A DNA stretch of 64,000 bases from an uncultured Eubacterium sp. (GTDB taxonomy: Bacteria > Bacillota > Clostridia > Lachnospirales > Lachnospiraceae), in contig CAJUBQ010000001.1 in NCBI GenBank assembly GCA_910584595.1, positions 1-64,000 on the forward strand. The letters run 5' to 3'. Of the stretch, positions 18,055-25,892 are shown piece by piece (position 1 is the first letter of the stretch; each line of letters starts with the position of its first letter). The notes beneath the pieces are model-generated. The model saw nothing but the letters and a program-made list of their open reading frames with translations. It searched no databases and was not told the origin of the DNA. A program made the translations under genes and the position numbers.

Positions 18055-18804
18055 ATGCATTCCGAATATCACGCAAAAACATACACGATCATTCTTTCCG
18101 GAGGCATCGGCAGCAGATTAAAAGGCATCAATATTCCAAAACAATATCATAAAATCTGCGGCAGAACCATTTTAAGTTACTGTCTGGAAAGAATGGAACA
18201 TGCAGATTGTATTGACGGCTACCTTATCACAGCCGCTGCACAATGGCAGGAATTTATCTTACAGGAAATGGAACAGCTTGCAATGTCAGGCATATCTGAC
18301 GGATTATCAATGTCTAAATTCCTGGGATTTGCCCTGCCAGGTGCAAACAGGCAAATGTCAATCTTGCATGGTCTGCAAAAACTTAAGACTGTAGCTAATG
18401 ACAATGATATCGTATTAATCCAAGATGCTGTGCGGCCACTTACTTCTGAAGCATTAATTATAAATTGTATTCAGGCTGCAAAAAGCGCTGACGGCGCTAT
18501 GCCAACGCTTCCGATGACGGATACTGTCTACTACAGCAAAGATGGAAAAAAAATAGATGCTTTACTGGAACGTGACAAAATTATAGCAGGGCAGGCGCCG
18601 GAAGCATTTGCCTACGGAGCGTATTTGCGTGCAAATGAAGCTTTGTCCGAATCGGAAATGCTGGCTGTCAGAGGCAGTACGGAACCAGCAATCAAAGCTG
18701 GGATGCAGATTGCTTTATTAGACGGAGATGAACGAAATTTTAAAATAACTACTGCAAAAGATTTAAAACAATTTGAAAAACTTATGGAGGAAAACATGAA
18801 ATGA
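18055..18804 (+). CDS. IspD/TarI-like cytidylyltransferase, probably CDP-ribitol synthesis
   Basis: 249 aa, GGAGGAT ribosome site. The N-terminus IILSGGIGSRL and IPKQY is the CTP-binding loop of the IspD/TarI family. VLIQDAVRPL is the metal-binding DAVRP motif, and PMTDTVYY with GQAPEAF completes the set. IspD acts on methylerythritol phosphate; TarI/Bcs1 act on ribitol 5-phosphate. The choice of TarI rests on the partner: the next gene overlaps by 4 bp (ATGA) and encodes an alditol-type dehydrogenase, as TarJ does for TarI. CDP-ribitol would feed the LicD and glycerophosphotransferase-like proteins opposite. Confidence 0.8.
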   Translation: MHSEYHAKTYTIILSGGIGSRLKGINIPKQYHKICGRTILSYCLERMEHADCIDGYLITAAAQWQEFILQEMEQLAMSGISDGLSMSKFLGFALPGANRQMSILHGLQKLKTVANDNDIVLIQDAVRPLTSEALIINCIQAAKSADGAMPTLPMTDTVYYSKDGKKIDALLERDKIIAGQAPEAFAYGAYLRANEALSESEMLAVRGSTEPAIKAGMQIALLDGDERNFKITTAKDLKQFEKLMEENMK

Positions 18805-19898
18805 AGGCTTATATACTAAAAAAAATTGGACACTTAGAATATATGGATGTTCCAATTCCTTCCCTGCAAAGCGGGTGGGCATTGATACAGGTAGATGCAG
18901 CTGGTATCTGCGGTTCTGATATACCTAGAATTTTCAGTACCGGGACATATCATTTCCCTACCATTCCGGGACACGAATTTTCAGGCAGAGTCGTAGATGT
19001 ATTTGACGAGGAGGACAAGATTTGGATTGGCAAACGGGTAGGCATTTTTCCATTAATCCCATGTAAAAAATGTGCAGCCTGCAACAGCAAACAATATGAA
19101 ATGTGCAACAACTATGATTATCTTGGTTCCAGAAGGGATGGAGGATTTGCAGAATTTGCAGCGGTCCCTGTATGGAATCTGATAGAACTGCCTGAACAGA
19201 TCGGCATGAAAGAAGCTGCCATGCTTGAACCGGCATCTGTCGCTCTTCATGCAGTAAGGAGACTGCAGCTGCAGAAAAATGATACTGCTGCATTATTTGG
19301 ACTGGGAACTATCGGTATTATGATTGTACAATGGCTGTCCATCTTTGGGCTGCCTAAAGTATATACTGTCGGCCATGATCCAGGTCATGGGAATCTGATG
19401 CAGACGATTGTATCAGATAAGTACCAATATCACAATATTGATAAGACACAAAATGCTAATATACAAAAAATGCAGGAAAAAGATATTGTCTCCCGGATTT
19501 TAGATGATACACAAGGATTGGGTACGTCAATCGCTGTTGATTGTATAGGAACATCCGATTCTCTGGAACATTGTCTGAACTGTGTAAAACCGGGAGGACA
19601 AATTTTAATAGTAGGAAATCCGAAAGAAAATCTATCTTTAAATAAAGATATTTATTGGAAAATACTTCGAAAACAAGTCCGCATTACCGGAACATGGAAC
19701 TCCTCCTTTATGCATGATCCAAAAGACGACTGGCATAAAGTAATAGAATCATGCTGTAATGGTACATTCCATATATCCGAATTAATAACGCATCAGCTTA
19801 CTTTTGACAAACTCCATGTCGGATTACATATTGCTAAAAATCACCGGGAATACCACAATAAAATTATGATTTGCAGTCATTCTATTTATCAGAACTAA
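18801..19898 (+). CDS. zinc-dependent alditol-phosphate dehydrogenase (TarJ/GatD-like)
   Basis: 365 aa medium-chain dehydrogenase. Catalytic zinc motifs AGICGSD and GHEFSG are present. A structural zinc loop CKKCAACNSKQYEMC and the Rossmann motif GLGTIG follow, then a GGQILIVGNP strand. Sequence style is that of galactitol-1-phosphate/ribulose-5-phosphate reductases rather than ethanol dehydrogenases. Translationally coupled to the cytidylyltransferase. Probable reaction: ribulose 5-phosphate to ribitol 5-phosphate with NADPH. Substrate assignment is inferred from the neighbour. Confidence 0.75.
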   Translation: MKAYILKKIGHLEYMDVPIPSLQSGWALIQVDAAGICGSDIPRIFSTGTYHFPTIPGHEFSGRVVDVFDEEDKIWIGKRVGIFPLIPCKKCAACNSKQYEMCNNYDYLGSRRDGGFAEFAAVPVWNLIELPEQIGMKEAAMLEPASVALHAVRRLQLQKNDTAALFGLGTIGIMIVQWLSIFGLPKVYTVGHDPGHGNLMQTIVSDKYQYHNIDKTQNANIQKMQEKDIVSRILDDTQGLGTSIAVDCIGTSDSLEHCLNCVKPGGQILIVGNPKENLSLNKDIYWKILRKQVRITGTWNSSFMHDPKDDWHKVIESCCNGTFHISELITHQLTFDKLHVGLHIAKNHREYHNKIMICSHSIYQN

Positions 19899-19939
19899 AC
19901 CCTAATTCATATTCCTATCATCAACGTAACATGAAAATA

Positions 19940-20103
19940 AGGAACTGTATGTAAATAATTTAAAGCAGTTGCGCAGGATTTTTCTTCGAGAGTGCTGTTC
20001 AAAAATCAGGCGCATAGCGGGCAATGTAACTGAACTGATTTTTGAACAGTGCTATCGGAGAAAAAGACAAGCAAATGGTTTAAGTTATTTACATACAGTT
20101 CCT
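19940..20103. repeat. MITE-like palindromic element 1
   Basis: 164 bp bounded by 25-bp inverted repeats with one mismatch (AGGAACTGTATGTAAATAAT at the left, its complement ending at 20103). An inner pair, CTGTTCAAAAATCAG (19995-20009) and its exact complement (20035-20049), lets most of the element fold into one cruciform. No transposase is encoded. It lies between convergent genes and may also work as a terminator. Confidence 0.65.
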
Positions 20104-20104
20104 A

Positions 20105-20172
20105 AGGAACTGTTCAGAAATTACTTTAGAAAAAAGACACACGCTATTAAAAGTTATTTTTGAACAGTTCCT
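20105..20172. repeat. MITE-like palindromic element 2
   Basis: 68 bp directly next to element 1, with termini AGGAACTGTTCA (20105-20116) and TGAACAGTTCCT (20161-20172). Both elements begin with AGGAACTGT, so they are relatives. The stem continues imperfectly (AAATTACTTT against AAAGTTATTT). A direct repeat of AATAAGATATCATAA follows at 20180-20215. Confidence 0.6.
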
Positions 20173-20265
20173 AAAATATAATAAGATATCATAAGAAATA
20201 ATAAGATATCATAAAATATAACAGTTTCGTTTGCATCGCTGTCAGATCTTTTTTCGCACCATACA

Positions 20266-22557
20266 TTAATATTTTACATCCTGCAGCATTACCGGCACCC
20301 CACAGTCTAAGCTAAACTGTGCCGCACATCCTCTATCCCCATAATAGGCGTCACATAACTTTACTGCCCTTTGTACATCTCCGGATTTGTCTAAGATACC
20401 CCATCCTTCTTTTTCATACTGCAATAACATTTCCTGAAAATCTTTCCATAGTTTCTGATATTTATTATCTGCTTCATGATATTCATACTCATAAAGAGCC
20501 CATATCAAAGCAATTTCCTGACTTTTTTCTGAAAACAGTGTAAGCGCCCGTTTGATTTTTTCAATCATCGCATCCTTATAATGGAATAAAGCGCTTACAT
20601 TCGTTCCATATAATACGACTTTTTTTCGGATTCCGTCTGGTTTCATAAGTATTGAAATCCATTCTTCCGGCAAATCCGATACTTCGCTTTTTATCCAGGT
20701 TTCTTTATCCGCTTTCGGTGATCCTAATCCAAGCACTTTTTCTTTCCAATAACTTCTCGTCTGCTCGCCGGAAAAATCTGTTAAAATATCTATATAGATC
20801 TGTCTCATCTTTTCTGATTGTACGATCACTTTGTCTGCGTATACTACTCCGGGAACCACACAGCTGTATTTAATGTTTGAAATTGCCCTTTCATCATTTT
20901 CGCTGATTTCTTTTACATAATAAGGCGGAATATAGACCAACCGATCTGTATATTTTTTTAAATTCGATGCGTAAAAAAAAGGATGAACACTCATTGCAAT
21001 ATCATATTCATCATATGCATTTTGTATATAAATCACATCAGGATAATGTCCGGCAAAATCAAATTTATCATACTTTACAGTTGGAACATAATCCGGAAAC
21101 AAGTCTGTCTCATCATGCAGCTCCCCCGCGCTTCCATCAGGATTCCTGTAAAAATACGGAATCGGAATTACATATGATATACAATCCTGATCTTTGCTGG
21201 CTGCCTCCCATATGCTTTCCAAATATGGCCACAAAGCTGCCTGATATGGCAAAAACACTGCTTCATACCGCAAATCTATCTCTTTACGGATACTGACCTC
21301 TATCTGCTCTATCTGACTTTCCAATCGTATGAATAACCTATCCAACTCCGGTAACCTGTTTTGCACTATTGCTTCATGGATTTGATAAATCAATTCACAA
21401 TAATTTTCTAAATTGCTGATACATTTACTGTTCTGCCCAATTTCTTTCTCCAGTATTGTCCCTGCTAAAATAGCTGACTCCTGACATTTCTCCAGTGCAG
21501 CCAATATTTCAGGTATATGATCTCCCCATTTGCTTAACTTTTCCTGCATCCCTTTCAATGAATTCAGAAACTCTTTGATCTGTTTTTTTACTGTATACTT
21601 CTCTGTGCCTTTCTGACAGTACAGATCATTTTCCGAAAAAGTATAAACATAAGGATTTCTGCCAACTTTTTCCTTCAAAGCTATTTCCTGCTTTAAAAAG
21701 ACAGGATAATCATGCATACCTGCACTTTTTACATTGTGCATATAATCTCCAAATTTTTTCCATAGTACGGAATCATACATTTCAGGCACCGGAACCATCC
21801 TGTTCTCAAAAGGCATTCGAATGATTTTCTCATACCATGATTTCGGCCATTTATAATTATCTTTTTTTATCCATATAGGCATGACTGTTATATCATCTGC
21901 CTCCTGCGCAGAGTACATTGCAAAAAGCCTTTCTTCCAAACATAGCATCTGGTTGATCCATGGACGATTTGCATCAATCTGCACATGCAGCATATGCTCA
22001 ATCATAGCAATTTTCTCCGTCAGATCTTTTTCTCCTAAATTTCCTTCTAAAGCTGCAGTAACCAGATCATCAATTGTTTTTACGACCAGACGCAAAAATT
22101 CACTCTCATTAGCTGATGCTGGGATATAATCCATTACAAACACATCGATTCCCATCCCATATGGACATCCGTGAAATTTCTTTAAAAAATCAGGCTTGAA
22201 ATTAATCTCCCTGCTGTTCAGCACTCTTGTAAATAACTCGGTATAAGAAGTATCCGTGTGTATATTTCTTAACAGATATCCCTCTGGCAATTCCTTTTCT
22301 GCCACAGAAATAAAACGATGATAATCTTTGCGCATCATACATATATCCAAGTCGTCATCCCATGGAATAAATCCACGATGACGAACTGTCCCTAATAAAG
22401 TACCGGCATCTGCAAAATAAGTAATTCCATATTTTGAGCAGACTTTATCAACATCTTTTAAAATTTCCAGCTGTGCCGCCCATGATCTTTTCATCATACT
22501 TGTAACATAAAAACCTTCTCTTACTTCACTTTCAAAAAACTTCTCCTGAAATTCCAT
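20266..22557 (-). CDS. LicD-family phosphotransferase fused to a CDP-glycerol-transferase-like domain
   Basis: 763 aa, AGAGGATAAG upstream of ATG. Residues ~30-270 are a LicD/fukutin-type nucleotidyltransferase-fold domain: YFADAGTLLGTVRHRGFIPW, then DDDLDI as the metal-binding cluster. LicD proteins move phosphocholine or, in the fukutin group, ribitol phosphate from a CDP donor to glycans. A helical linker (~300-440) leads to a C-terminal domain (~450-763) that is clearly paralogous to the next gene upstream (VIPIPYF-NPDG, PDYVPTV, PDVIYIQNAYD, VVLYGTNVSA) and resembles CDP-glycerol glycerophosphotransferases. With the CDP-ribitol-type gene pair opposite it probably adds alditol phosphate to a surface or flagellar glycan. 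The acceptor is unknown. Confidence 0.8.
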   Translation of the reverse strand: MEFQEKFFESEVREGFYVTSMMKRSWAAQLEILKDVDKVCSKYGITYFADAGTLLGTVRHRGFIPWDDDLDICMMRKDYHRFISVAEKELPEGYLLRNIHTDTSYTELFTRVLNSREINFKPDFLKKFHGCPYGMGIDVFVMDYIPASANESEFLRLVVKTIDDLVTAALEGNLGEKDLTEKIAMIEHMLHVQIDANRPWINQMLCLEERLFAMYSAQEADDITVMPIWIKKDNYKWPKSWYEKIIRMPFENRMVPVPEMYDSVLWKKFGDYMHNVKSAGMHDYPVFLKQEIALKEKVGRNPYVYTFSENDLYCQKGTEKYTVKKQIKEFLNSLKGMQEKLSKWGDHIPEILAALEKCQESAILAGTILEKEIGQNSKCISNLENYCELIYQIHEAIVQNRLPELDRLFIRLESQIEQIEVSIRKEIDLRYEAVFLPYQAALWPYLESIWEAASKDQDCISYVIPIPYFYRNPDGSAGELHDETDLFPDYVPTVKYDKFDFAGHYPDVIYIQNAYDEYDIAMSVHPFFYASNLKKYTDRLVYIPPYYVKEISENDERAISNIKYSCVVPGVVYADKVIVQSEKMRQIYIDILTDFSGEQTRSYWKEKVLGLGSPKADKETWIKSEVSDLPEEWISILMKPDGIRKKVVLYGTNVSALFHYKDAMIEKIKRALTLFSEKSQEIALIWALYEYEYHEADNKYQKLWKDFQEMLLQYEKEGWGILDKSGDVQRAVKLCDAYYGDRGCAAQFSLDCGVPVMLQDVKY

Positions 22558-22632
22558 CTTATCCTCTTTCTAAACATCCACGGTAAATTCGCAGCCCTTC
22601 CGGCTGGTGTGCCGTCCATCTGCTGCATACTT

Positions 22633-23988
22633 TCAAACAATATTTACATCCTGTATCATAATTGGTTTTCCTGTCATTCGATATAATTCAACTAAAGAAC
22701 TTGGATCCCCATAATACGCATCAGAAATCGCTATTGCTCTATGCAAATCTGCTGTATCGTCATAAATACCCCAGTCTTCTTTCCGATATGTTTCAACAAT
22801 CTCTTGATACTGCTCCATTAACCCAGGACGCATTGCTTCACAGGTTTCTTTGCTAAAAGGATGAGGTCTCCACAACAAGACAATATCCTCTTTATTTTTT
22901 AACAATTCGAATACTGTCCTCATCTTTTGCAAAGCTTTCTCTTTTTCTTTTAGTAAATTATTTACACTTGTATTATAAAGCAGTACCTTTTTTCTCTTTC
23001 CGTCTGGTCTTTCTATTTTTGCAAGCCAATCTGCCGGAATCTGTACGTTTTCCTTTGTAGTACGCAGTACTTTATCATATTTGGGCGAACCTAATGCCAA
23101 AAACTTTTCTTCTGCGCATCCAAAATAACCCTTACAATGATTCTCTTCCTCAAATTTATGAAACTCCTGAATATATATTTCCCTTGCCTGTTCTGACTGC
23201 ACAATCACTTTATCCGCATACATCGTACCAGGCTGTACACATAAGTGTTCCGGCACAGAATCATTCATACATACAAAATAAGGTATGTAAACAAGCATTT
23301 CCGTATGTTTTTTTAATTCTTTTGCATAAAAGTCAAGATGAACCGTTGTCACTTTATTTGTGTTATCATAAGGATTATGAATATAAATAATATCCGGATG
23401 CCGTTCTGACACATGATAATCTTCCCAATGCACAATTGGTACATACTCCGGAAATTCATTTCCTTCATAATGCATTGCCAATACCGTTCCATCTTTGTGT
23501 TTGTCAAAGTATGGAATTGGGACTACGTATGCATCGCACTGCTCATCCTTTTCAGCTGCCATCCATACACTCTCCAGACTGTCCCACATAGAAGCCTTAT
23601 AAGGAAAAAATGCCACTTCCAGCTTTTCTTCGATTTTATTTTTTACATACTCTTTTACGTGACTGATACACTGATCCATCTGTCGTCGAACCGGCTGAAT
23701 CACATGTTTTGCTTCGTTATATTTTAACTGTTTCACGTATTTAGATGTCTTTACAGCCAGCGCATATACCATTTCACAATAATCTTCCAGACCTTTTACT
23801 GCGTCTTCATGCTTGTATTGATCCTGTTCTATCACATTTCCTGCTTCAATAGCGGCTTCCTGGCAATACACCAGAAGATTCTGCACCTGCTGATAATTTC
23901 CTTTTAAAAATGCCTGTTCTATATCTTTGTGATGATGCTCTAACTGTAAAAAATCTTCCATAATCTTTTTCTTTTTATATTTTCGCAT
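22633..23988 (-). CDS. CDP-glycerol-glycerophosphotransferase-like protein
   Basis: 451 aa from ATG 23988, which has TTGGAG upstream; an in-frame GTG at 24006 is less likely. Helical N-terminus (to ~140), then the same domain as the C-terminal half of the LicD fusion: YVVPIPYF, PEYVPIVHW, HPDIIYIHNPYD, KKVLLYNTSV, LLWRPHPF, YYGDPSSL. The RPHP and D-S-S-x elements match the TagB/TagF glycerophosphotransferase fold (GT-B). It probably transfers an alditol phosphate to a glycan or a polymer. The operon continues into the LicD fusion 75 bp downstream. Confidence 0.75.
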   Translation of the reverse strand: MRKYKKKKIMEDFLQLEHHHKDIEQAFLKGNYQQVQNLLVYCQEAAIEAGNVIEQDQYKHEDAVKGLEDYCEMVYALAVKTSKYVKQLKYNEAKHVIQPVRRQMDQCISHVKEYVKNKIEEKLEVAFFPYKASMWDSLESVWMAAEKDEQCDAYVVPIPYFDKHKDGTVLAMHYEGNEFPEYVPIVHWEDYHVSERHPDIIYIHNPYDNTNKVTTVHLDFYAKELKKHTEMLVYIPYFVCMNDSVPEHLCVQPGTMYADKVIVQSEQAREIYIQEFHKFEEENHCKGYFGCAEEKFLALGSPKYDKVLRTTKENVQIPADWLAKIERPDGKRKKVLLYNTSVNNLLKEKEKALQKMRTVFELLKNKEDIVLLWRPHPFSKETCEAMRPGLMEQYQEIVETYRKEDWGIYDDTADLHRAIAISDAYYGDPSSLVELYRMTGKPIMIQDVNIV

Positions 23989-24111
23989 TACGATTTCTCC
24001 AATCACACGCCAAATGGCTCTGTAATTTATTTATATATACATAAAATTATAACATGTTACTGCTGATTTGTATTAGAATATAGAAAAAAATATATTACCG
24101 CTATTAAATAT

Positions 24112-24146
24112 AAAAAAGGATCGGAACAGACTCCAATCCTTTTTTA
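24112..24146 (-). terminator. terminator downstream of the MazEF remnant
   Basis: AAAAAAGGATCGGA pairs with TCCAATCCTTTTTT (one mismatch), small loop, with T runs on either strand. It ends the minus-strand mazE transcript. Confidence 0.65.
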
Positions 24147-24154
24147 GGTATTTT

Positions 24155-24311
24155 CTACATAAAGCTAAATATCATTTCCTTTGCTTCATTCCATAAATCC
24201 TCTGGACATTCTTCTTTAAACTGTGCGTTTCTGGCGCCAATATCTAACATTTTTGCCTGATTGTGGGTTGAAATCCATTATAATTATGTCACCCTGTTTA
24301 TAAGTTACCAC
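24155..24311 (-). pseudogene. internally deleted MazF toxin gene
   Basis: From GTG 24311, overlapping the end of the antitoxin gene, the frame gives VVTYKQGDIIIMDFNPQSGK, the standard MazF N-terminus. Then, in another frame, LDIGARNAQFKEECPED and a stop at 24155 match the MazF C-terminus (LDW-ARNAKF type). About 60 central residues, including the catalytic core, are missing, so no working toxin can be made. Confidence 0.7.
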
Positions 24312-24628
24312 TCTTCATTCCCTACCGGATCACCTACATCAACCTCTTGTGTACTTTCAACATATATTTCATCAATCGGTCTTTTGTAGAATGCCTCCAA
24401 CCTTTCTTTCAGATTAAGGTATTTGGGCCTGTTGACTTTTTCAATAGTCATTTTCCCACTGCATATACTTATTCCTACTGTATCATTTTCTTTTAAATTC
24501 ATTTGTGAGAGAATCTCTTTTGATAATCTGATTCCTTGGCTATTTCCCCACTTTTTGATAACAGATTGCGTTGCAAATACACCCATTCTTCCATCTTGTT
24601 TATTTTCCATAAATGTATTTGTTTTCAT
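24305..24628 (-). CDS. MazE-like AbrB/SpoVT antitoxin, orphaned
   Basis: 107 aa. The swapped-hairpin DNA-binding domain is clear at residues ~18-66: VIKKWGNSQGIRLSKEIL, then NDTVGISICSGKMTIEKV. The C-terminal tail (IYVESTQEVDVGDPVGNEEW) is the usual toxin-binding acidic region. It is directly followed by a gutted mazF, so it now has no cognate toxin here. It may persist as a DNA-binding regulator. Confidence 0.8.
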   Translation of the reverse strand: MKTNTFMENKQDGRMGVFATQSVIKKWGNSQGIRLSKEILSQMNLKENDTVGISICSGKMTIEKVNRPKYLNLKERLEAFYKRPIDEIYVESTQEVDVGDPVGNEEW

Positions 24629-24639
24629 TTCACTGTTTC

Positions 24640-24975
24640 CTCTTTTTCATTTTCTGATATCCTTTTGTTTCTGTTTCTAATGTTTCTGTTTCCGGATTTT
24701 CTTTCTGATATCCTTTTGTCTCTGTTTCTAGTGTTTCTGTTTCTGGATTTTCTTTCTGATATCCTTTTGTCTCTGTTTCTAATGTTTCTGTTTCTGGATT
24801 TTCTTTCTGATATCCTTTTGTCTCTGTTTCTAGATTTTCTTTCTGATATCCTTTTGTTTCTGTTTCTAGTGTTTCTGTTTCCGGATTTTCATGTTCTGAT
24901 ATCCTTTTGTGTTTCTGTTTCTAATGTTTCTGTTTCTGGATTTTCATTTTTGATATCCTTTTTGAGTATCTTTGC
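24640..24975 (-). repeat. 51-bp minisatellite, once coding, upstream of mazE
   Basis: About six copies of a 51-bp unit, one shortened by 15 bp. Read on the minus strand each unit is open and encodes ENPETETLETETKGYQK (17 residues). An ATG at about 24998 starts MYILICSKDTQKGYQK, which fits the same repeat, but single-base changes throw the frame off after it, and again near 24900. Five units remain in one frame, ending in KMKKRKQ and a stop 2 bp before the mazE start. I read this as a degenerate repeat-protein gene. The unit keeps a codon multiple, as coding repeats do. Confidence 0.65.
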
Positions 24976-25084
24976 TGCAAATAAGTATATACATGTATAT
25001 ACCTTAATATGAGTATATACAAAATAAATCTATTTGTCAAAATAATTTCTTTAACTCAAATTTTATAATGAATTTCATAAAAAA

Positions 25085-25136
25085 CAAAAAAATGTATAAC
25101 CAAAACACATGATGTTTCCGGTTACACATTTTTTTG
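25085..25136 (-). terminator. terminator of the XRE regulator gene
   Basis: AAAAAAATGT-ATAACC and GGTTACACATTTTTTT flank an 18-nt loop. It lies 21 bp past the XRE stop codon in the transcribed direction. Confidence 0.65.
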
Positions 25137-25156
25137 TTATTGGTCAAATGATAAAT

Positions 25157-25549
25157 TTATAAGCCAACCGGCTCTCCTTCATCATCCGATGAAGGCTGTA
25201 TATCATCTTCATCCGCATGTGCAGAAGAAATTTTAAGCAATCCCTGCATATAGGCATTTACAAGTCTTTTCTCTTCCCTCGGAAGACGATGAAAATCTGC
25301 TAATAACTGCTGGTCTGCAACTGTCAGCTTTTTCACTGCTGTTCCTTCTTCATCAAAAAATTCTGATAAAGTAATCCCTAATCCATCACAAACACGCATC
25401 AGTGTTGATACTGACGGCACATTATTACGGTGAAATGTATTACTCAAAGTTGAATAACTGATATCGGCTTCTTTTGCCAGACGATACAGCGTCCATCCCC
25501 GCTCTTCTAAAAGCTGTGTCACTTTACTCAGTACATATTCTTCCTTCAT
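25157..25549 (-). CDS. XRE-family transcriptional regulator
   Basis: 130 aa. Helix-turn-helix at residues ~8-62: LLEERGWTLYRLAKEADISY, STLSNTFHR, PSVSTLMRVCDGLGITLSEFF. The C-terminal part (KKLTVADQQLLADFHRLP, AYMQGLLK) is shared with the headless paralogue at 17598. The tail is acidic. AGGAGG lies about 12 nt before ATG, rather far. Probably autoregulatory, given inverted repeats upstream. Confidence 0.88.
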   Translation of the reverse strand: MKEEYVLSKVTQLLEERGWTLYRLAKEADISYSTLSNTFHRNNVPSVSTLMRVCDGLGITLSEFFDEEGTAVKKLTVADQQLLADFHRLPREEKRLVNAYMQGLLKISSAHADEDDIQPSSDDEGEPVGL

Positions 25550-25612
25550 TTAATAATTTTGACCTCCTCGTTTGTATTTGTATAACTCTGATATTCTCAT
25601 ATGTATTATATG

Positions 25613-25669
25613 TTTATATTGTAATAAATACTGCTGATTCTCAAAAGATGATAATACGTACAATATAAA
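25613..25669. promoter_or_regulatory. inverted repeat, candidate operator of the XRE gene
   Basis: TTTATATTGTA (25613-25623) and its exact complement TACAATATAAA (25659-25669) are 35 bp apart and 64-120 bp upstream of the XRE start. The spacing suits two dimers or a loop. The binding protein is inferred. Confidence 0.4.
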
Positions 25670-25831
25670 TATGTCGCAAATGAGATATATTGATTTTATT
25701 TTACCATCATTATTGTTTTTTTTCAATGCTTATTAGTATTTTTTTTAAATTTTTTGTATCTCTTTATTCTAAGGAACTGTGAAGCACATCTCACAGAAAG
25801 CATTTTTCAAATACGCTCTAAGAAAAAAGTT

Positions 25832-25859
25832 AAGACCGTGAACTTTAATTCTCGGTCTT
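25832..25859 (-). terminator. terminator of the long glycan operon
   Basis: AAGACCG and CGGTCTT, 14-nt loop, followed on the minus strand by AACTTTTTTC. It lies 34 bp past the stop codon of the last glycosyltransferase gene (25893). Confidence 0.65.
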
Positions 25860-25892
25860 TTCATAAAATTACTATTATTTAAAATTTAAATG

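Noticed and set aside
18055..18804. Housekeeping IspD of the MEP pathway
   Set aside because: Coupled by a 4-bp overlap to an alditol-type dehydrogenase and near LicD, so a CDP-ribitol role is preferred, though not proven.
19969..20163. 64-codon plus-strand frame
   Set aside because: Lies within the MITE-like palindromes and is best explained by their inverted repeats.
24640..24975. CRISPR-like array
   Set aside because: Units are tandem without unique spacers and code in frame, so it is a minisatellite.
24536..25012. 158-codon plus-strand frame rich in SDILLSLFLVFLF repeats
   Set aside because: It is the antisense of the 51-bp minisatellite and mazE start; composition and lack of a ribosome site argue against a real hydrophobic protein.
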